Under the pieces are notes generated by a model. The model worked only from the letters and a program-made list of their open reading frames with translations. It searched no databases and was not told the origin of the DNA. A stretch of DNA of 64,000 bases from an uncultured Hyphomicrobiales bacterium (GTDB taxonomy: Bacteria; Pseudomonadota; Alphaproteobacteria; Rhizobiales; Ancalomicrobiaceae): the NCBI GenBank assembly GCA_903930435.1, contig CAIYYN010000037.1:62001-126000 (forward strand), given 5' to 3'. Positions 1 through 8,105 of this stretch are shown piece after piece (position 1 is the stretch's first letter; each line of letters opens with the position of its first letter). The position numbers were made by a program, and so were the translations under genes.

Positions 1-858
1 ATCGACCAAGGCCGCGTGATGCCGAACAACGAGCGAGACCAACTCAGACAGTTCAGGCCCTGCCCAGCGTTGGCCATTCGCCAGATAACGCGAAACGGCA
101 GCCGGTAGCCACGGACGCCCGCAGGCACCGCGTCCAATCATCAAGCCATCGGCACCGCTGGCGTCAAGGATTGCGTCCGCATCCTCAAATCCAGACACAT
201 CGCCGTTGGCGATCAGGGGAACCGAGATCACATCCCGTACGGCCCGGATCGCGCTCCAGTCCGCCCGACCTTCATAAAATTGATCTCGTGTGCGACCGTG
301 AACCGTGATCATCTGAACGCCAGCCGATTCCGCTCGCCGGGCAAGTTCGGGCGCGTTGATGGAAGACTTGTCCCATCCCAACCGCATCTTCAGCGTCACA
401 GGGACGTTGACAGCCGCCAAGGTCGCCTCAACTAGCGTCATGGCATGATCGAGGTCGCGCATCAGTGCAGCACCCGACCAACCTGTCGTCACCCTGCGCG
501 CGGGACATCCCATATTGATATCGATAATGTCGGCACCGTTCGCCTCAGCCATGCGCGCGGCCTCACCCATCCAGTGGGCTTCGCTGCCTGCAAGTTGAAC
601 CACATGCGGTGACAGGCCTTCGCCAGCTGACCGCAGGGCCATTTCAGCATCGCCTTTCTGAAACGACTCGCTGGCAACCATTTCGGTCACCACGAGATCG
701 GCACCGAAACCAACCACAATCCGGCGAAATGGCAGATCGGTTACACCAGACATCGGCGCAAGCAAAACCGGGCGCCTGAACGAGAAGCGCCCGAGCTTGA
801 CGGACTTAACCGCTTGCGCCTTCGCGCTAATTTTCGCCTCTGTATCCACGTTGCCCAT
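1..858 (-). CDS. dusB: tRNA-dihydrouridine synthase DusB (3' end beyond window)
   Basis: Reduces uridine to dihydrouridine in the D-loop of tRNAs using FMN and NAD(P)H; cytosolic. Reading the minus strand from the ATG at 858 gives 286 uninterrupted codons to the window edge, so the C-terminus is missing. Recognisable family motifs are LLAPMSGVTDLPFRRIV near residue 34, the catalytic-cysteine motif DINMGCPARRV, LKMRLGWD, the FMN-phosphate region VHGRTRDQFYEGRADW, and PLIANGDV followed by GLMIGRGACGRPW. The NMGCPA cysteine is the usual proton donor. The gene is divergent from ispDF across about 350 bases. In many Rhizobiales dusB precedes ntrBC, which would lie just outside this window. Confidence 0.95.
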   Translation of the reverse strand, partial: MGNVDTEAKISAKAQAVKSVKLGRFSFRRPVLLAPMSGVTDLPFRRIVVGFGADLVVTEMVASESFQKGDAEMALRSAGEGLSPHVVQLAGSEAHWMGEAARMAEANGADIIDINMGCPARRVTTGWSGAALMRDLDHAMTLVEATLAAVNVPVTLKMRLGWDKSSINAPELARRAESAGVQMITVHGRTRDQFYEGRADWSAIRAVRDVISVPLIANGDVSGFEDADAILDASGADGLMIGRGACGRPWLPAAVSRYLANGQRWAGPELSELVSLVVRHHAALVD

Positions 859-922
859 TCAATGTGCATCTCTCAAGTTGACTACATAATTGGCAGAATT
901 TCCGACAAGAGCAAGTCGCAAG

Positions 923-1168
923 ATGAGATTTGATGAATATTTCAAACAGGATGATGAAATTCGCCGGGCTTTTTTGTGGGCCAAGGGGCTTGGAAGTCGA
1001 CCGTTTGAGGGCTCTGGGCGCCACGTAAATGTTGTTGGACAGGACAATAAGGTTTCAATCCTTCGGCTTTGCGTTGTCGACAAACCCGGCTCTCAATTTG
1101 CTGGGAACATCGAATTCAGCGACCAAACAGGCATAGAAAAGATTTTGTTCGCGAGGAATATCGGTTAG
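923..1168 (+). CDS. possible small protein of unknown function in the dusB-ispDF gap
   Basis: An 81-codon frame from ATG 923 (or 92 codons from TTG 890) fills most of the divergent intergenic region and stops about 40 bases before ispDF. I do not recognise the product. It has a charged N-terminus (MRFDEYFKQDDEIRR) and a possible beta-rich middle (KVSILRLCVV). Third codon positions are less GC-rich than in the flanking genes, and no strong ribosome binding site is visible. It may be non-coding leader DNA that happens to be open. It is listed because no other explanation for the region is apparent. Confidence 0.22.
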   Translation: MRFDEYFKQDDEIRRAFLWAKGLGSRPFEGSGRHVNVVGQDNKVSILRLCVVDKPGSQFAGNIEFSDQTGIEKILFARNIG

Positions 1169-1209
1169 ATAGCACGGAGACCTTTCCCTTGCCTGCGACC
1201 TGGAGCAGC

Positions 1210-2436
1210 ATGTCCACCATAGCCCCCACAACCGCCGTGATCATTGTCGCAGCCGGATCAGGCAGTCGCGCTGGTGGAGTGGGTGGGCGTCCCAAACAAT
1301 ATCAGCACATCGGCGGCCGCCCGATGTTGTCCATGACGCTGGATGCTTTTTTAAGCTATCCCGGCATTCAACACGTCGTCACTGTAATCAACCCGGATTT
1401 TGAACCCGACTATCTCGACGCCACACGTCAATGCACTGCGGATCAACGCCTCAAACCGCCAGTTCCCGGCGGGGCAACGCGTCAGGCGTCCGTCAAGGCT
1501 GGACTTGATGCTCTGGCAAACGATCCGCCGGACTTTGTTCTGATCCACGACGCGGCCCGCCCGTTTGTCAGCCACGGCATCCTGCAACGGGCCATAGCAA
1601 TGCTCACGCGGGTTCCGGCAGTGCTCGTCGCCGTTCCCGTCGTGGATACACTGAAGCGCGCCAGCGACACGGGCTATGTCGCTGAAACGGTCTCGCGCGA
1701 TGGACTGTGGGGCGCGCAAACGCCGCAAGGCTTCCATTTCAGCGCGATCCATTCCGCCCATGGAGCCGCAGTCAAGGCCGGACGACATGATTTTACCGAT
1801 GATGCGGCTGTTGCCGAATGGGCTGGCATGAAGGTTGTTCTCGTGGAAGGCGAACCCGACAATACCAAAGTCACCACCGCGCCAGATCTAGCCAATGCCG
1901 ACAGGCAGGCGACCATGCGTCAGATGCTCGCATTGGCGGATATCCGCGTTGGTAACGGCTATGATGTGCACTCGTTTGTTCCAGGCGATCACGTCATGCT
2001 TGGTGGCATCCGCATAGAGCACAGCGCGAAACTGAACGGGCATTCCGATTCGGATGTGGCCCTGCATGCGATTACGGATGCCATTCTGGGGGCCATCGGG
2101 GACGGCGATATCGGCGCGCATTTCCCGCCCTCCGATGAGCGCTGGCGCGGCGTCGCCTCGTCGGTCTTCGTCCAGGACGCCGTTGCGCGCGTGACAGCAC
2201 TCGGCGGTCGAGTAGCGCATGTCGATCTCTCGATCATTTCGGAAGCGCCCAGGATAGGTCCACATCGCGAGGCCATGCGGCAACGGATTGCCGAGATCAT
2301 CGGAATTTCCGTTGATCGCGTCGGGGTCAAGGCCACGACCAACGAAAAGCTTGGATTTGTTGGCCGTCGCGAAGGCATAGCGGCCATCGCAACCGCGACA
2401 ATCCGTTTGCCCTTTCGAAATGAAAGCCCATCATGA
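1210..2436 (+). CDS. ispDF: bifunctional IspD/IspF of the MEP isoprenoid pathway
   Basis: Fusion of 2-C-methyl-D-erythritol 4-phosphate cytidylyltransferase (IspD, about residues 9-230) with 2-C-methyl-D-erythritol 2,4-cyclodiphosphate synthase (IspF, about 243-405), two non-consecutive steps of the non-mevalonate pathway. IspD shows the nucleotide-binding motif AAGSGSRAGG with GRPKQY and the IHDAARPFV motif. IspF shows the metal-site motif GNGYDVHSF (Asp and His ligands), GHSDSDVALHAITDA and GDIGAHFPPSD. The frame is open for 47 codons upstream of 1210, but that leader matches nothing in the family, while ATG 1210 has a GGAGCAGC sequence just upstream and begins the IspD fold, giving 408 residues. 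The stop overlaps the cinA start (ATGA), so the two are probably translationally coupled. Confidence 0.96.
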   Translation: MSTIAPTTAVIIVAAGSGSRAGGVGGRPKQYQHIGGRPMLSMTLDAFLSYPGIQHVVTVINPDFEPDYLDATRQCTADQRLKPPVPGGATRQASVKAGLDALANDPPDFVLIHDAARPFVSHGILQRAIAMLTRVPAVLVAVPVVDTLKRASDTGYVAETVSRDGLWGAQTPQGFHFSAIHSAHGAAVKAGRHDFTDDAAVAEWAGMKVVLVEGEPDNTKVTTAPDLANADRQATMRQMLALADIRVGNGYDVHSFVPGDHVMLGGIRIEHSAKLNGHSDSDVALHAITDAILGAIGDGDIGAHFPPSDERWRGVASSVFVQDAVARVTALGGRVAHVDLSIISEAPRIGPHREAMRQRIAEIIGISVDRVGVKATTNEKLGFVGRREGIAAIATATIRLPFRNESPS

Positions 2437-2939
2437 GCACATTGTTATTTCCCGCGGACCTTTTGGCTCGTGCAACGGCCATTATCGAGCGTGCACGCTC
2501 GTCGGGCCACAAGATCGCCACCGCAGAAAGCTGCACAGGAGGTCTTGTTGCAGCGCTCCTGACCGAAATTCCCGGCTCATCGGCTGTCGTCGATCGCGGT
2601 TTTGTAACTTATTCGAATGAAGCCAAGATCGCCATGTTGCGGGTTCCAGCCGATCTCATAGCAGACGTGGGAGCCGTCTCAGGCGAAGTCGCTATTGCGA
2701 TGGCACTCGGTTGTCTTGACGCCTCCAACGCCGACATCACGGTTTCCATCACTGGGATCGCAGGACCGGGCGGCGGAAGCCCTGAAAAGCCGGTTGGTCT
2801 CGTGCATTTTGCTGCTACCCGTTCGGGTGAGCCATTGTTGGCGGTCGAACGCCGCTTCGGTGATCTTGGACGGGAGGCCGTCAGGATGGCGTCCGTCGAC
2901 CAGGCGCTCAGCCTTATCGAGACGCTGCTGGACCGATAA
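2433..2939 (+). CDS. cinA: CinA C-terminal domain protein (NMN amidohydrolase, PncC type)
   Basis: Stand-alone CinA C-terminal domain of 168 residues. The family deamidates nicotinamide mononucleotide to nicotinate mononucleotide in pyridine nucleotide salvage. Hallmarks are TAESCTGGLVAALLTEIPG near residue 30, GFVTYSNEAK, and the glycine-rich ITGIAGPGGGSPEKPVG followed by VHFA. The N-terminal MoaB/ADP-ribose pyrophosphatase half of full CinA is absent, as is usual in alphaproteobacteria. The ATG overlaps the ispDF stop codon by four bases. The 3' end is convergent with the RatA-family gene 10 bases away, with no obvious terminator between them. Confidence 0.92.
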   Translation: MSTLLFPADLLARATAIIERARSSGHKIATAESCTGGLVAALLTEIPGSSAVVDRGFVTYSNEAKIAMLRVPADLIADVGAVSGEVAIAMALGCLDASNADITVSITGIAGPGGGSPEKPVGLVHFAATRSGEPLLAVERRFGDLGREAVRMASVDQALSLIETLLDR

Positions 2940-2949
2940 ACTCAAAAAT

Positions 2950-3405
2950 CTATTTCGCACCATAGATCTGATCGGCGCGCTTCTCGAAGGCATCCGTGTA
3001 TTTGTTGACGGCCTTTTCGAACACAGCGCCCATCACGAGGGCCAAAGTTCGGCTGCGGAACTGATAGTCTATGTAAAATCCGACTGTTGACTGCCCCTCT
3101 GCCAAGTCCGTAAAGGTCCAGCGATTATCGAGATGCTCGAAGGGTCCATCGAGATATTCGACCTGGATGAGCTTTTGCGCTGGCAAGAGGGTAACGCGGC
3201 TTGTGAAGGTTTCGCGGAAAACCTTATAGCCAACCGTCATATCGGCAACCAGGATTGTCTTGCCGTCATTGTCGGCCTCGCGCCCGCGCACCACGAGACG
3301 TTCGCAAAGCGGCAGGAAGCCAGGATATTTCTCAACATCGGCCACGAGATCAAACATATTGCTGGCCGTGTGGTGTACGCGTCGGCTTGTCTCAAAACGG
3401 GGCAT
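2950..3405 (-). CDS. RatA/COQ10-family START-domain protein
   Basis: A 151-residue member of the polyketide cyclase/START family. Bacterial homologues are annotated either as RatA (reported to interfere with ribosome subunit association) or as Coq10-like ubiquinone-binding proteins. Support comes from the N-terminal HTASNMFDLVADVEKYPGF, LPLCERLVV, the central FTSRVTL...LIQVEYLDGPFEHLDNRWTF pattern, and the C-terminal amphipathic helix that contains FEKAVNKYTDAFEKRA. It sits 48 bases downstream of lipA in the same direction. That lipA-ratA pairing is common in Rhizobiales and fits a respiratory, quinone-linked role better than a toxin, but this is inference. No RatB-like partner is visible. 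Confidence 0.88.
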   Translation of the reverse strand: MPRFETSRRVHHTASNMFDLVADVEKYPGFLPLCERLVVRGREADNDGKTILVADMTVGYKVFRETFTSRVTLLPAQKLIQVEYLDGPFEHLDNRWTFTDLAEGQSTVGFYIDYQFRSRTLALVMGAVFEKAVNKYTDAFEKRADQIYGAK

Positions 3406-3453
3406 GAGGGAAAGAAATTCCTGTTCAACTAACTATAAACGAGACCAACACCC

Positions 3454-4422
3454 TCATGCCCGAGCGGCGCGCGCCGCCCTGAGCCGGGCAAAATCTTCGC
3501 CGGCATGGTGTGAAGACCGCGTCAATGGCGTGGAGGCAACCATCAGGAAGCCCTTGGCATAGGCGATCGTTTCATAGGATTTGAAGTCGTCCGGGGTCGG
3601 GAAGGAGATCACCGGGTGATGCTTGATCGTTGGCTGCAGATATTGACCAATCGTCAGAAAATCCACATCCGCCGTCCGCAGATCATCCATCAATTGCAGG
3701 ATTTCATTCCGTTCTTCCCCAAGGCCGACCATGATGCCGGACTTGGTGAACATGGACGGATCCAGTTCCTTGACCCGCTGGAGCAACCGGATCGAATGGA
3801 AGTAGCGGGCACCCGGACGCACCGTCAGATATTTCGACGGCACCGTTTCCAGATTGTGATTGAACACGTCCGGCCGAGCCGCAACGACGACTTCGAGCGC
3901 GCCCGGCTTGCGCAAGAAATCCGGCGTCAGAATTTCAATTGTCGTGTTGGGGCTCAAGTCCCGGATCGCCGTGATCACAGCAGCGAAATGGGCAGCGCCG
4001 CCATCGTCCAGGTCATCGCGATCAACAGATGTGATCACCACGTGCGACAGTCCAAGCTTGGCAACAGCCTCCGCGACGTGCGCTGGCTCAGTTGCATCCA
4101 GCGCGCCCGGCATGCCTGTCTTGACGTTACAGAATGCACAGGCGCGCGTGCAGGTGTCACCCATGATCATGAAGGTCGCGTGCTTCTTCGACCAGCATTC
4201 GCCGATGTTCGGGCAGCCCGCCTCTTCGCACACGGTGACGAGCTTGTTGGCACGCACGATCTCGCGCGTTTCGTTGTAGACTTGCGAGCCCGGTGCCTTT
4301 ACCCGTATCCACGATGGCTTAGCCATACCTGGACGATCGGGGCGATGCGCCTTTTCCGGATGACGCGCCTTTGCTGTCCCTTCCGTCATTCCGCCGCGGG
4401 TCGTATCAAGTACCGTCACCAT
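3454..4422 (-). CDS. lipA: lipoyl synthase LipA
   Basis: Radical SAM enzyme inserting two sulphur atoms into octanoyl groups on lipoyl domains, including those of the PDH subunits encoded just upstream. With start ATG 4422, the auxiliary [4Fe-4S] cluster cysteines fall at about 65, 70 and 76 ([12 protein letters not shown]), and the radical-SAM CX3CX2C cysteines at about 91, 95 and 98 (CTRACAFC). The C-terminal [10 protein letters not shown] supplies the conserved serine that binds the auxiliary cluster. A TTG seven codons upstream is in frame, but ATG 4422 is preceded by AGGAG at good spacing, giving 322 residues. The gene lies 36 bases after the membrane protein gene and continues into the RatA-family gene. 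Confidence 0.97.
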   Translation of the reverse strand: MVTVLDTTRGGMTEGTAKARHPEKAHRPDRPGMAKPSWIRVKAPGSQVYNETREIVRANKLVTVCEEAGCPNIGECWSKKHATFMIMGDTCTRACAFCNVKTGMPGALDATEPAHVAEAVAKLGLSHVVITSVDRDDLDDGGAAHFAAVITAIRDLSPNTTIEILTPDFLRKPGALEVVVAARPDVFNHNLETVPSKYLTVRPGARYFHSIRLLQRVKELDPSMFTKSGIMVGLGEERNEILQLMDDLRTADVDFLTIGQYLQPTIKHHPVISFPTPDDFKSYETIAYAKGFLMVASTPLTRSSHHAGEDFARLRAARAARA

Positions 4423-4458
4423 TTGCCCATCTCCTGCCGGCAAAAGAGCAGAAATCCA

Positions 4459-4929
4459 TCAATTCCGTGCAGCCAAGTCATGACGCACGCCGTTCTGGAA
4501 ATCAACTTCACCAAGCGGCTGCCCCTTGGGATCGAGTTTGACCGGAATCCGCATGGATGTTTCACCGGCAGGCGGTTTCGACAGGATGACAGTGCCCTCG
4601 AACCCTGACTGTTCCCAACCCACGGGGCGAGGACCATCACCACGCGATTCCATCACGACAGTCGAATACCCTCTGTCCGGAATGACGCGCATTTGCCAGA
4701 TTTCGCTTTTCGCATCGCCGCAGTCGCTGCGCAGGACTTCCCACGCCGTCCCGTCAAAAGTTCCGTGCGATGTGACAGTCGTCGGACACAGGCCACGCGA
4801 CCCCCACCAGATCAGTGCATTCGGCAAAACAAAAAACACGACTGCACAAGCACCAAATGCGGCAAGCATAAGCCGATTGCGCTGCTTTCGCTTCAATTCC
4901 GCCTGTCCGTTGCCGGCAGCCATTTCCAT
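4459..4929 (-). CDS. single-pass membrane protein of unknown function in the pdh-lip block
   Basis: About 156 residues, not recognised. The basic N-terminus (ELKRKQRNR) precedes one hydrophobic helix (LMLAAFGACAVVFFVLPNAL, about residues 21-40), predicting an N-in, C-out protein with a periplasmic domain of about 115 residues. That domain has two cysteines (GLCPTT and SDCGDA) that could form a disulphide. The start at 4929 is chosen because an AAGGA motif lies about seven bases upstream; ATG 4935 would sit directly on that motif. It is 31 bases after lpdA and 36 bases before lipA, so it is probably co-transcribed with both. A link to lipoylation or to the PDH complex is only suggested by position. 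Confidence 0.72.
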   Translation of the reverse strand: MEMAAGNGQAELKRKQRNRLMLAAFGACAVVFFVLPNALIWWGSRGLCPTTVTSHGTFDGTAWEVLRSDCGDAKSEIWQMRVIPDRGYSTVVMESRGDGPRPVGWEQSGFEGTVILSKPPAGETSMRIPVKLDPKGQPLGEVDFQNGVRHDLAARN

Positions 4930-4960
4930 TCGCATATCCTTGCGGCCCACATGGCCACCC

Positions 4961-6373
4961 TCACATATGGATCGCGCGGCCTTCGCTGTCGAGTACACTC
5001 TCGTGCATCATTTCGGAGAGAGTCGGATGCGGGAAGACCGTGTGCATAAGGTCTTCCTCGGTCGTTTCGAGATTCATGGCGATTACGTAGCCCTGAATCA
5101 GTTCGGTCACTTCCGCACCAATCATATGTGCGCCGAGCAACCGACCGGTCTTCTTGTCGAAAATCGTCTTGACCAGACCATCCGGTTCGCCGAGCGCAAT
5201 CGCCTTGCCGTTGCCGATGAAGGGGAAACGACCAACCTTGACCTCGAACCCGGCCTCCTTGGCCTTTTTCTCGGTCAGGCCGACTGACGCGATCTGCGGG
5301 TGGCAATAGGTGCAGCCCGGAATCATCAACTTGTTCATGGCATGCGGATGCTTGCCTGCGATTGCTTCGACGCAGATGACACCTTCGTGCTCCGCCTTGT
5401 GCGCCAACATCGGCGGACCCGCCACATCGCCGATTGCATAGACACCCGGCACATTTGTACGGCCAAACTCATCAATGACGATGCAACCACGATCGGTCTT
5501 CACGCCCAGCGCCTCGAGGCCCAACCCTTCGATGTTGCCGACAACACCGACCGCAGAAATCACCCGGTCGACTGTCAGGGTCTGCGTCTTGCCGTCCTTG
5601 CCTTCCAGCGTGGCTGTTACCGAATTGGCGGCCTTGTCGAGTTTGGTCACCTTCGTATCAGTCAGGATCTTGAAGCCCTGCTTCTGGAAGCTCTTCAGTG
5701 CCAACGCGGCAATTTCGGCATCTTCAACCGGCAGGATTTGCGGGAGGACTTCCACGACTGTCACTTCCGCGCCCATCGTCCGGTAGAAAGACGCGAATTC
5801 AATGCCGATGGCACCAGATCCGACGACCAGAAGTGATTTCGGGAATGTCTCCGGAACCATGGCCTCGAAATAGGTCCAGACAAGCTTCTTGTCCGGCTCC
5901 AGGCCAGGCAGGACGCGCGGACGTGCGCCAGTGGCGACAATAATGTGCTTGGCGGAATAGTCACCGGCCCCCATGGCACCTTTCGGCGCCCCATCAGCCG
6001 CGGCAACCGTGACCTTACCGGACCCGGCAAGCGTTGCCTTGCCCCAGATCACGTCAACCTTGTTCTTCTTAAGGAGGAAGCCGACGCCCGTATTCAGCTG
6101 GCTCGACACGCCACGCGACCGCTTTACGACGGCAGAGAGATCAAAGGCGGCGCTTCCAACGGAAAGGCCATAATCGCTCGCGTGAGTCGCGTAGTGATAG
6201 ATCTCGGCAGACCGAAGCAAGGCCTTGGTCGGGATACAGCCCCAATTCAGGCAAATGCCGCCAAGATGTTTGGCTTCGATTACCGCCGTCTTCAGCCCCA
6301 ATTGTGCCGCGCGGATCGCTGTTACATATCCGCCGGGGCCAGCACCAACGACAATCACATCATACTGCGACAT
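4961..6373 (-). CDS. lpdA: dihydrolipoyl dehydrogenase (E3)
   Basis: 470-residue FAD flavoprotein that reoxidises dihydrolipoyl groups with NAD+, the E3 component of pyruvate dehydrogenase. It has the FAD-binding VVGAGPGGYVTAIRAAQLG at the N-terminus, the redox-active disulphide motif GGICLNWGCIPTKALL at about residues 39-54, the NAD-binding VVGSGAIGIEFASFYRTMGA, the second FAD motif YAIGDVAGPPMLAHKAEHEG, and the C-terminal His-Glu pair in HTVFPHPTLSEMMHES. Start ATG 6373 has a GGGAG ribosome binding site. It is the fifth gene of the pdh block and is downstream of a small coiled-coil gene rather than directly after pdhC. Confidence 0.97.
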   Translation of the reverse strand: MSQYDVIVVGAGPGGYVTAIRAAQLGLKTAVIEAKHLGGICLNWGCIPTKALLRSAEIYHYATHASDYGLSVGSAAFDLSAVVKRSRGVSSQLNTGVGFLLKKNKVDVIWGKATLAGSGKVTVAAADGAPKGAMGAGDYSAKHIIVATGARPRVLPGLEPDKKLVWTYFEAMVPETFPKSLLVVGSGAIGIEFASFYRTMGAEVTVVEVLPQILPVEDAEIAALALKSFQKQGFKILTDTKVTKLDKAANSVTATLEGKDGKTQTLTVDRVISAVGVVGNIEGLGLEALGVKTDRGCIVIDEFGRTNVPGVYAIGDVAGPPMLAHKAEHEGVICVEAIAGKHPHAMNKLMIPGCTYCHPQIASVGLTEKKAKEAGFEVKVGRFPFIGNGKAIALGEPDGLVKTIFDKKTGRLLGAHMIGAEVTELIQGYVIAMNLETTEEDLMHTVFPHPTLSEMMHESVLDSEGRAIHM

Positions 6374-6412
6374 TTGGATCTCCCGTAGAAGTCGGCGACC
6401 CAGTCGCCAACA

Positions 6413-6652
6413 TCAAGTCTTCGATTCAAGAGCCGTAACGCGGGTACCCAACTCCCCTATTTCGGTCCGATCCTGAATGGTCAAACCAAGATGGAATGTA
6501 AGATGCCGCTTCAAATCCGCCAATGCTTCACCGTGATCAGACAACACGGCTGAGATATCATCGAGCTTCGACTCCAGTACCTCATGCATATCCGTCATAT
6601 CCTGTTGCATCTTTTGCAACAGCAATAAAACGGACTCACTTTCTTTCGCCAT
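6413..6652 (-). CDS. small coiled-coil protein between pdhC and lpdA
   Basis: 79 residues, not recognised. Almost the whole chain is predictable as amphipathic helix with heptad-like leucine/isoleucine spacing (VLLLLQKMQQDMTDMHEVLE, then LDDISAVLSDHGEALADLK), broken only near HLTFHLG. There is no signal peptide, membrane segment or cysteine. GAGGG lies about seven bases before ATG 6652, and the gene is 72 bases after pdhC and 39 bases before lpdA, so it is very likely translated with the operon. It may be a structural or assembly partner of the PDH complex, but nothing in the sequence proves it. It superficially resembles short phage-type coiled coils. Confidence 0.75.
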   Translation of the reverse strand: MAKESESVLLLLQKMQQDMTDMHEVLESKLDDISAVLSDHGEALADLKRHLTFHLGLTIQDRTEIGELGTRVTALESKT

Positions 6653-6724
6653 GATCTAACCCTCGCATCACCGATGGGCTCGACCGTATCGCGCAGTTTT
6701 CCACTTTACAACCAAAAACTCGCC

Positions 6725-8050
6725 TTAAACGAGCAGGCTCATCGGCTTTTCTATCAAATCCTTGAATGCGCCGAGCAGTTGCGCACCAAGCGCACCGTCA
6801 ACGGCCCGATGATCAACCGACAGGGTGACCGTCATCTGGTTGGCAACAACAACCTGCCCATCGCGCACGATCGCGCGTTGGCTTCCCGCACCGACAGCGA
6901 GGATCGAGGCGTGAGGCGGATTGATGATCGCCGCGAACTCCTTGATGCCGAACATACCTAGGTTGGAAATCGCCGTGGTTCCGCCCTGATATTCCGTCGG
7001 ACTGAGCTTGCGCGCCTTGGCCCTGGCAGCCAGATCCTTCATCTCATTTGAAATGACCGAAAGTGTCTTGGTCTCAGCCTTGCGAATAACCGGAGTGATC
7101 AGACCACCGGGTATCGAGACAGCGACGCCGACATCAGACGCCCTGTGCTTCAGCATCGCAGCTTCGGTCCAGGTCACATTTGCATCCGGCACGCGCTGCA
7201 ACGCCAGCGCCTGCGCCTTGATAACGAAATCATTGACGGAGAGCTTGAAGGCCGGCTTGCCATCCTTGGTCGGTGCGCTGGCATTCAGTTCTTCGCGCAA
7301 CTTCAGCAATGCATCAAGATCGACGTCGACTGTCAGATAGAAATGCGGGACGGTCAGCTTTGACTCGACCAGACGCTTGGCAATCGTCTTGCGCATGCCG
7401 TCATGCGGAATGAGATCATAGCTGCCAGCCTCATAAGTCTTCATTGTCGCAGCATCCGACGCCCCAGCGACCGGTGCCGGTGCGGCAACGGGTGCCGGAG
7501 CCGCTGGCTGCGCCGCGACAGGCGACGCGGGCTTCGGCGCTGCAGTACCATTCGCAGCTGCGGCTTCGACATCACGCTGGACAATTCGGCCATGAGGTCC
7601 GGTTCCCGCGATAGACGCGAGATCCAGACCCTTGTCCTTGGCGATCCGGCGAGCCAAGGGCGATGCGAAGACGCGATTGCCCGGCGTCGCTGCCGAAGCA
7701 GGTGCGGGGGCAGAGGTCGGAGTTGCGACAGTAGCAGCAGCTGCGGCTGATGCCGGAGCAGCCGAGGGTGCGGCCTTTGGAGCGGCAGGGGCTGCCGAAA
7801 CATCTTCGCCTTCGGCGGCAATAATCGCTATTGGCGTATTGACCGCAACATCCTGCGTACCACCCGGTATCAGGATCTTGGCCAAGATACCTTCATCAAT
7901 GGCCTCAACTTCCATCGTGGCCTTGTCGGTCTCGATCTCGGCGAGCACGTCACCGGACTTGACGGCGTCGCCTTCCTTCTTCAACCACTTGGCCAGATTG
8001 CCTTTCTCCATTGTGGGAGAGAGTGCAGGCATCAGAATTTGGACTGGCAT
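6725..8050 (-). CDS. pdhC: pyruvate dehydrogenase E2, dihydrolipoyl acetyltransferase
   Basis: 441 residues. Transfers the acetyl group from E1 to CoA and forms the core of the complex. Order: one lipoyl domain (lipoylated lysine in [15 protein letters not shown], near residue 42), an Ala/Pro-rich linker, a peripheral-subunit-binding domain ([20 protein letters not shown] and [14 protein letters not shown]), a second Ala/Pro linker, and the catalytic domain ending with [14 protein letters not shown], where the histidine and aspartate are catalytic. Seven codons precede ATG 8050 in frame, but AGGGAGG lies six bases before 8050 and homologues begin [11 protein letters not shown]. The lipoyl-coding DNA is close to that of pdhB. 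Confidence 0.97.
   Translation of the reverse strand: MPVQILMPALSPTMEKGNLAKWLKKEGDAVKSGDVLAEIETDKATMEVEAIDEGILAKILIPGGTQDVAVNTPIAIIAAEGEDVSAAPAAPKAAPSAAPASAAAAATVATPTSAPAPASAATPGNRVFASPLARRIAKDKGLDLASIAGTGPHGRIVQRDVEAAAANGTAAPKPASPVAAQPAAPAPVAAPAPVAGASDAATMKTYEAGSYDLIPHDGMRKTIAKRLVESKLTVPHFYLTVDVDLDALLKLREELNASAPTKDGKPAFKLSVNDFVIKAQALALQRVPDANVTWTEAAMLKHRASDVGVAVSIPGGLITPVIRKAETKTLSVISNEMKDLAARAKARKLSPTEYQGGTTAISNLGMFGIKEFAAIINPPHASILAVGAGSQRAIVRDGQVVVANQMTVTLSVDHRAVDGALGAQLLGAFKDLIEKPMSLLV
7905..7963 (-). repeat. lipoyl-domain repeat, copy in pdhC
   Basis: 59 bases encoding the lipoylation-site region of PdhC. They match 9325-9383 in pdhB with five differences by direct comparison, a larger match than protein constraint alone needs. 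It suggests a domain duplication or ongoing gene conversion. Confidence 0.8.
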
Positions 8051-8105
8051 CGACTGCCTCCCTGAGAGCAATTTTGGCTCGATCTAGGCCCGAAAACGTC
8101 TTGTG

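Noticed and set aside
2950-3405. Toxin-antitoxin system (RatA toxin)
   Set aside because: No RatB partner, and the lipA-adjacent location with a START fold fits a Coq10-like housekeeping role better.
3616-4608. 330-codon plus-strand frame opposite lipA
   Set aside because: It mirrors lipA and the adjacent membrane protein gene, whose iron-sulphur motifs are unmistakable; the mirrored frame matches no family.
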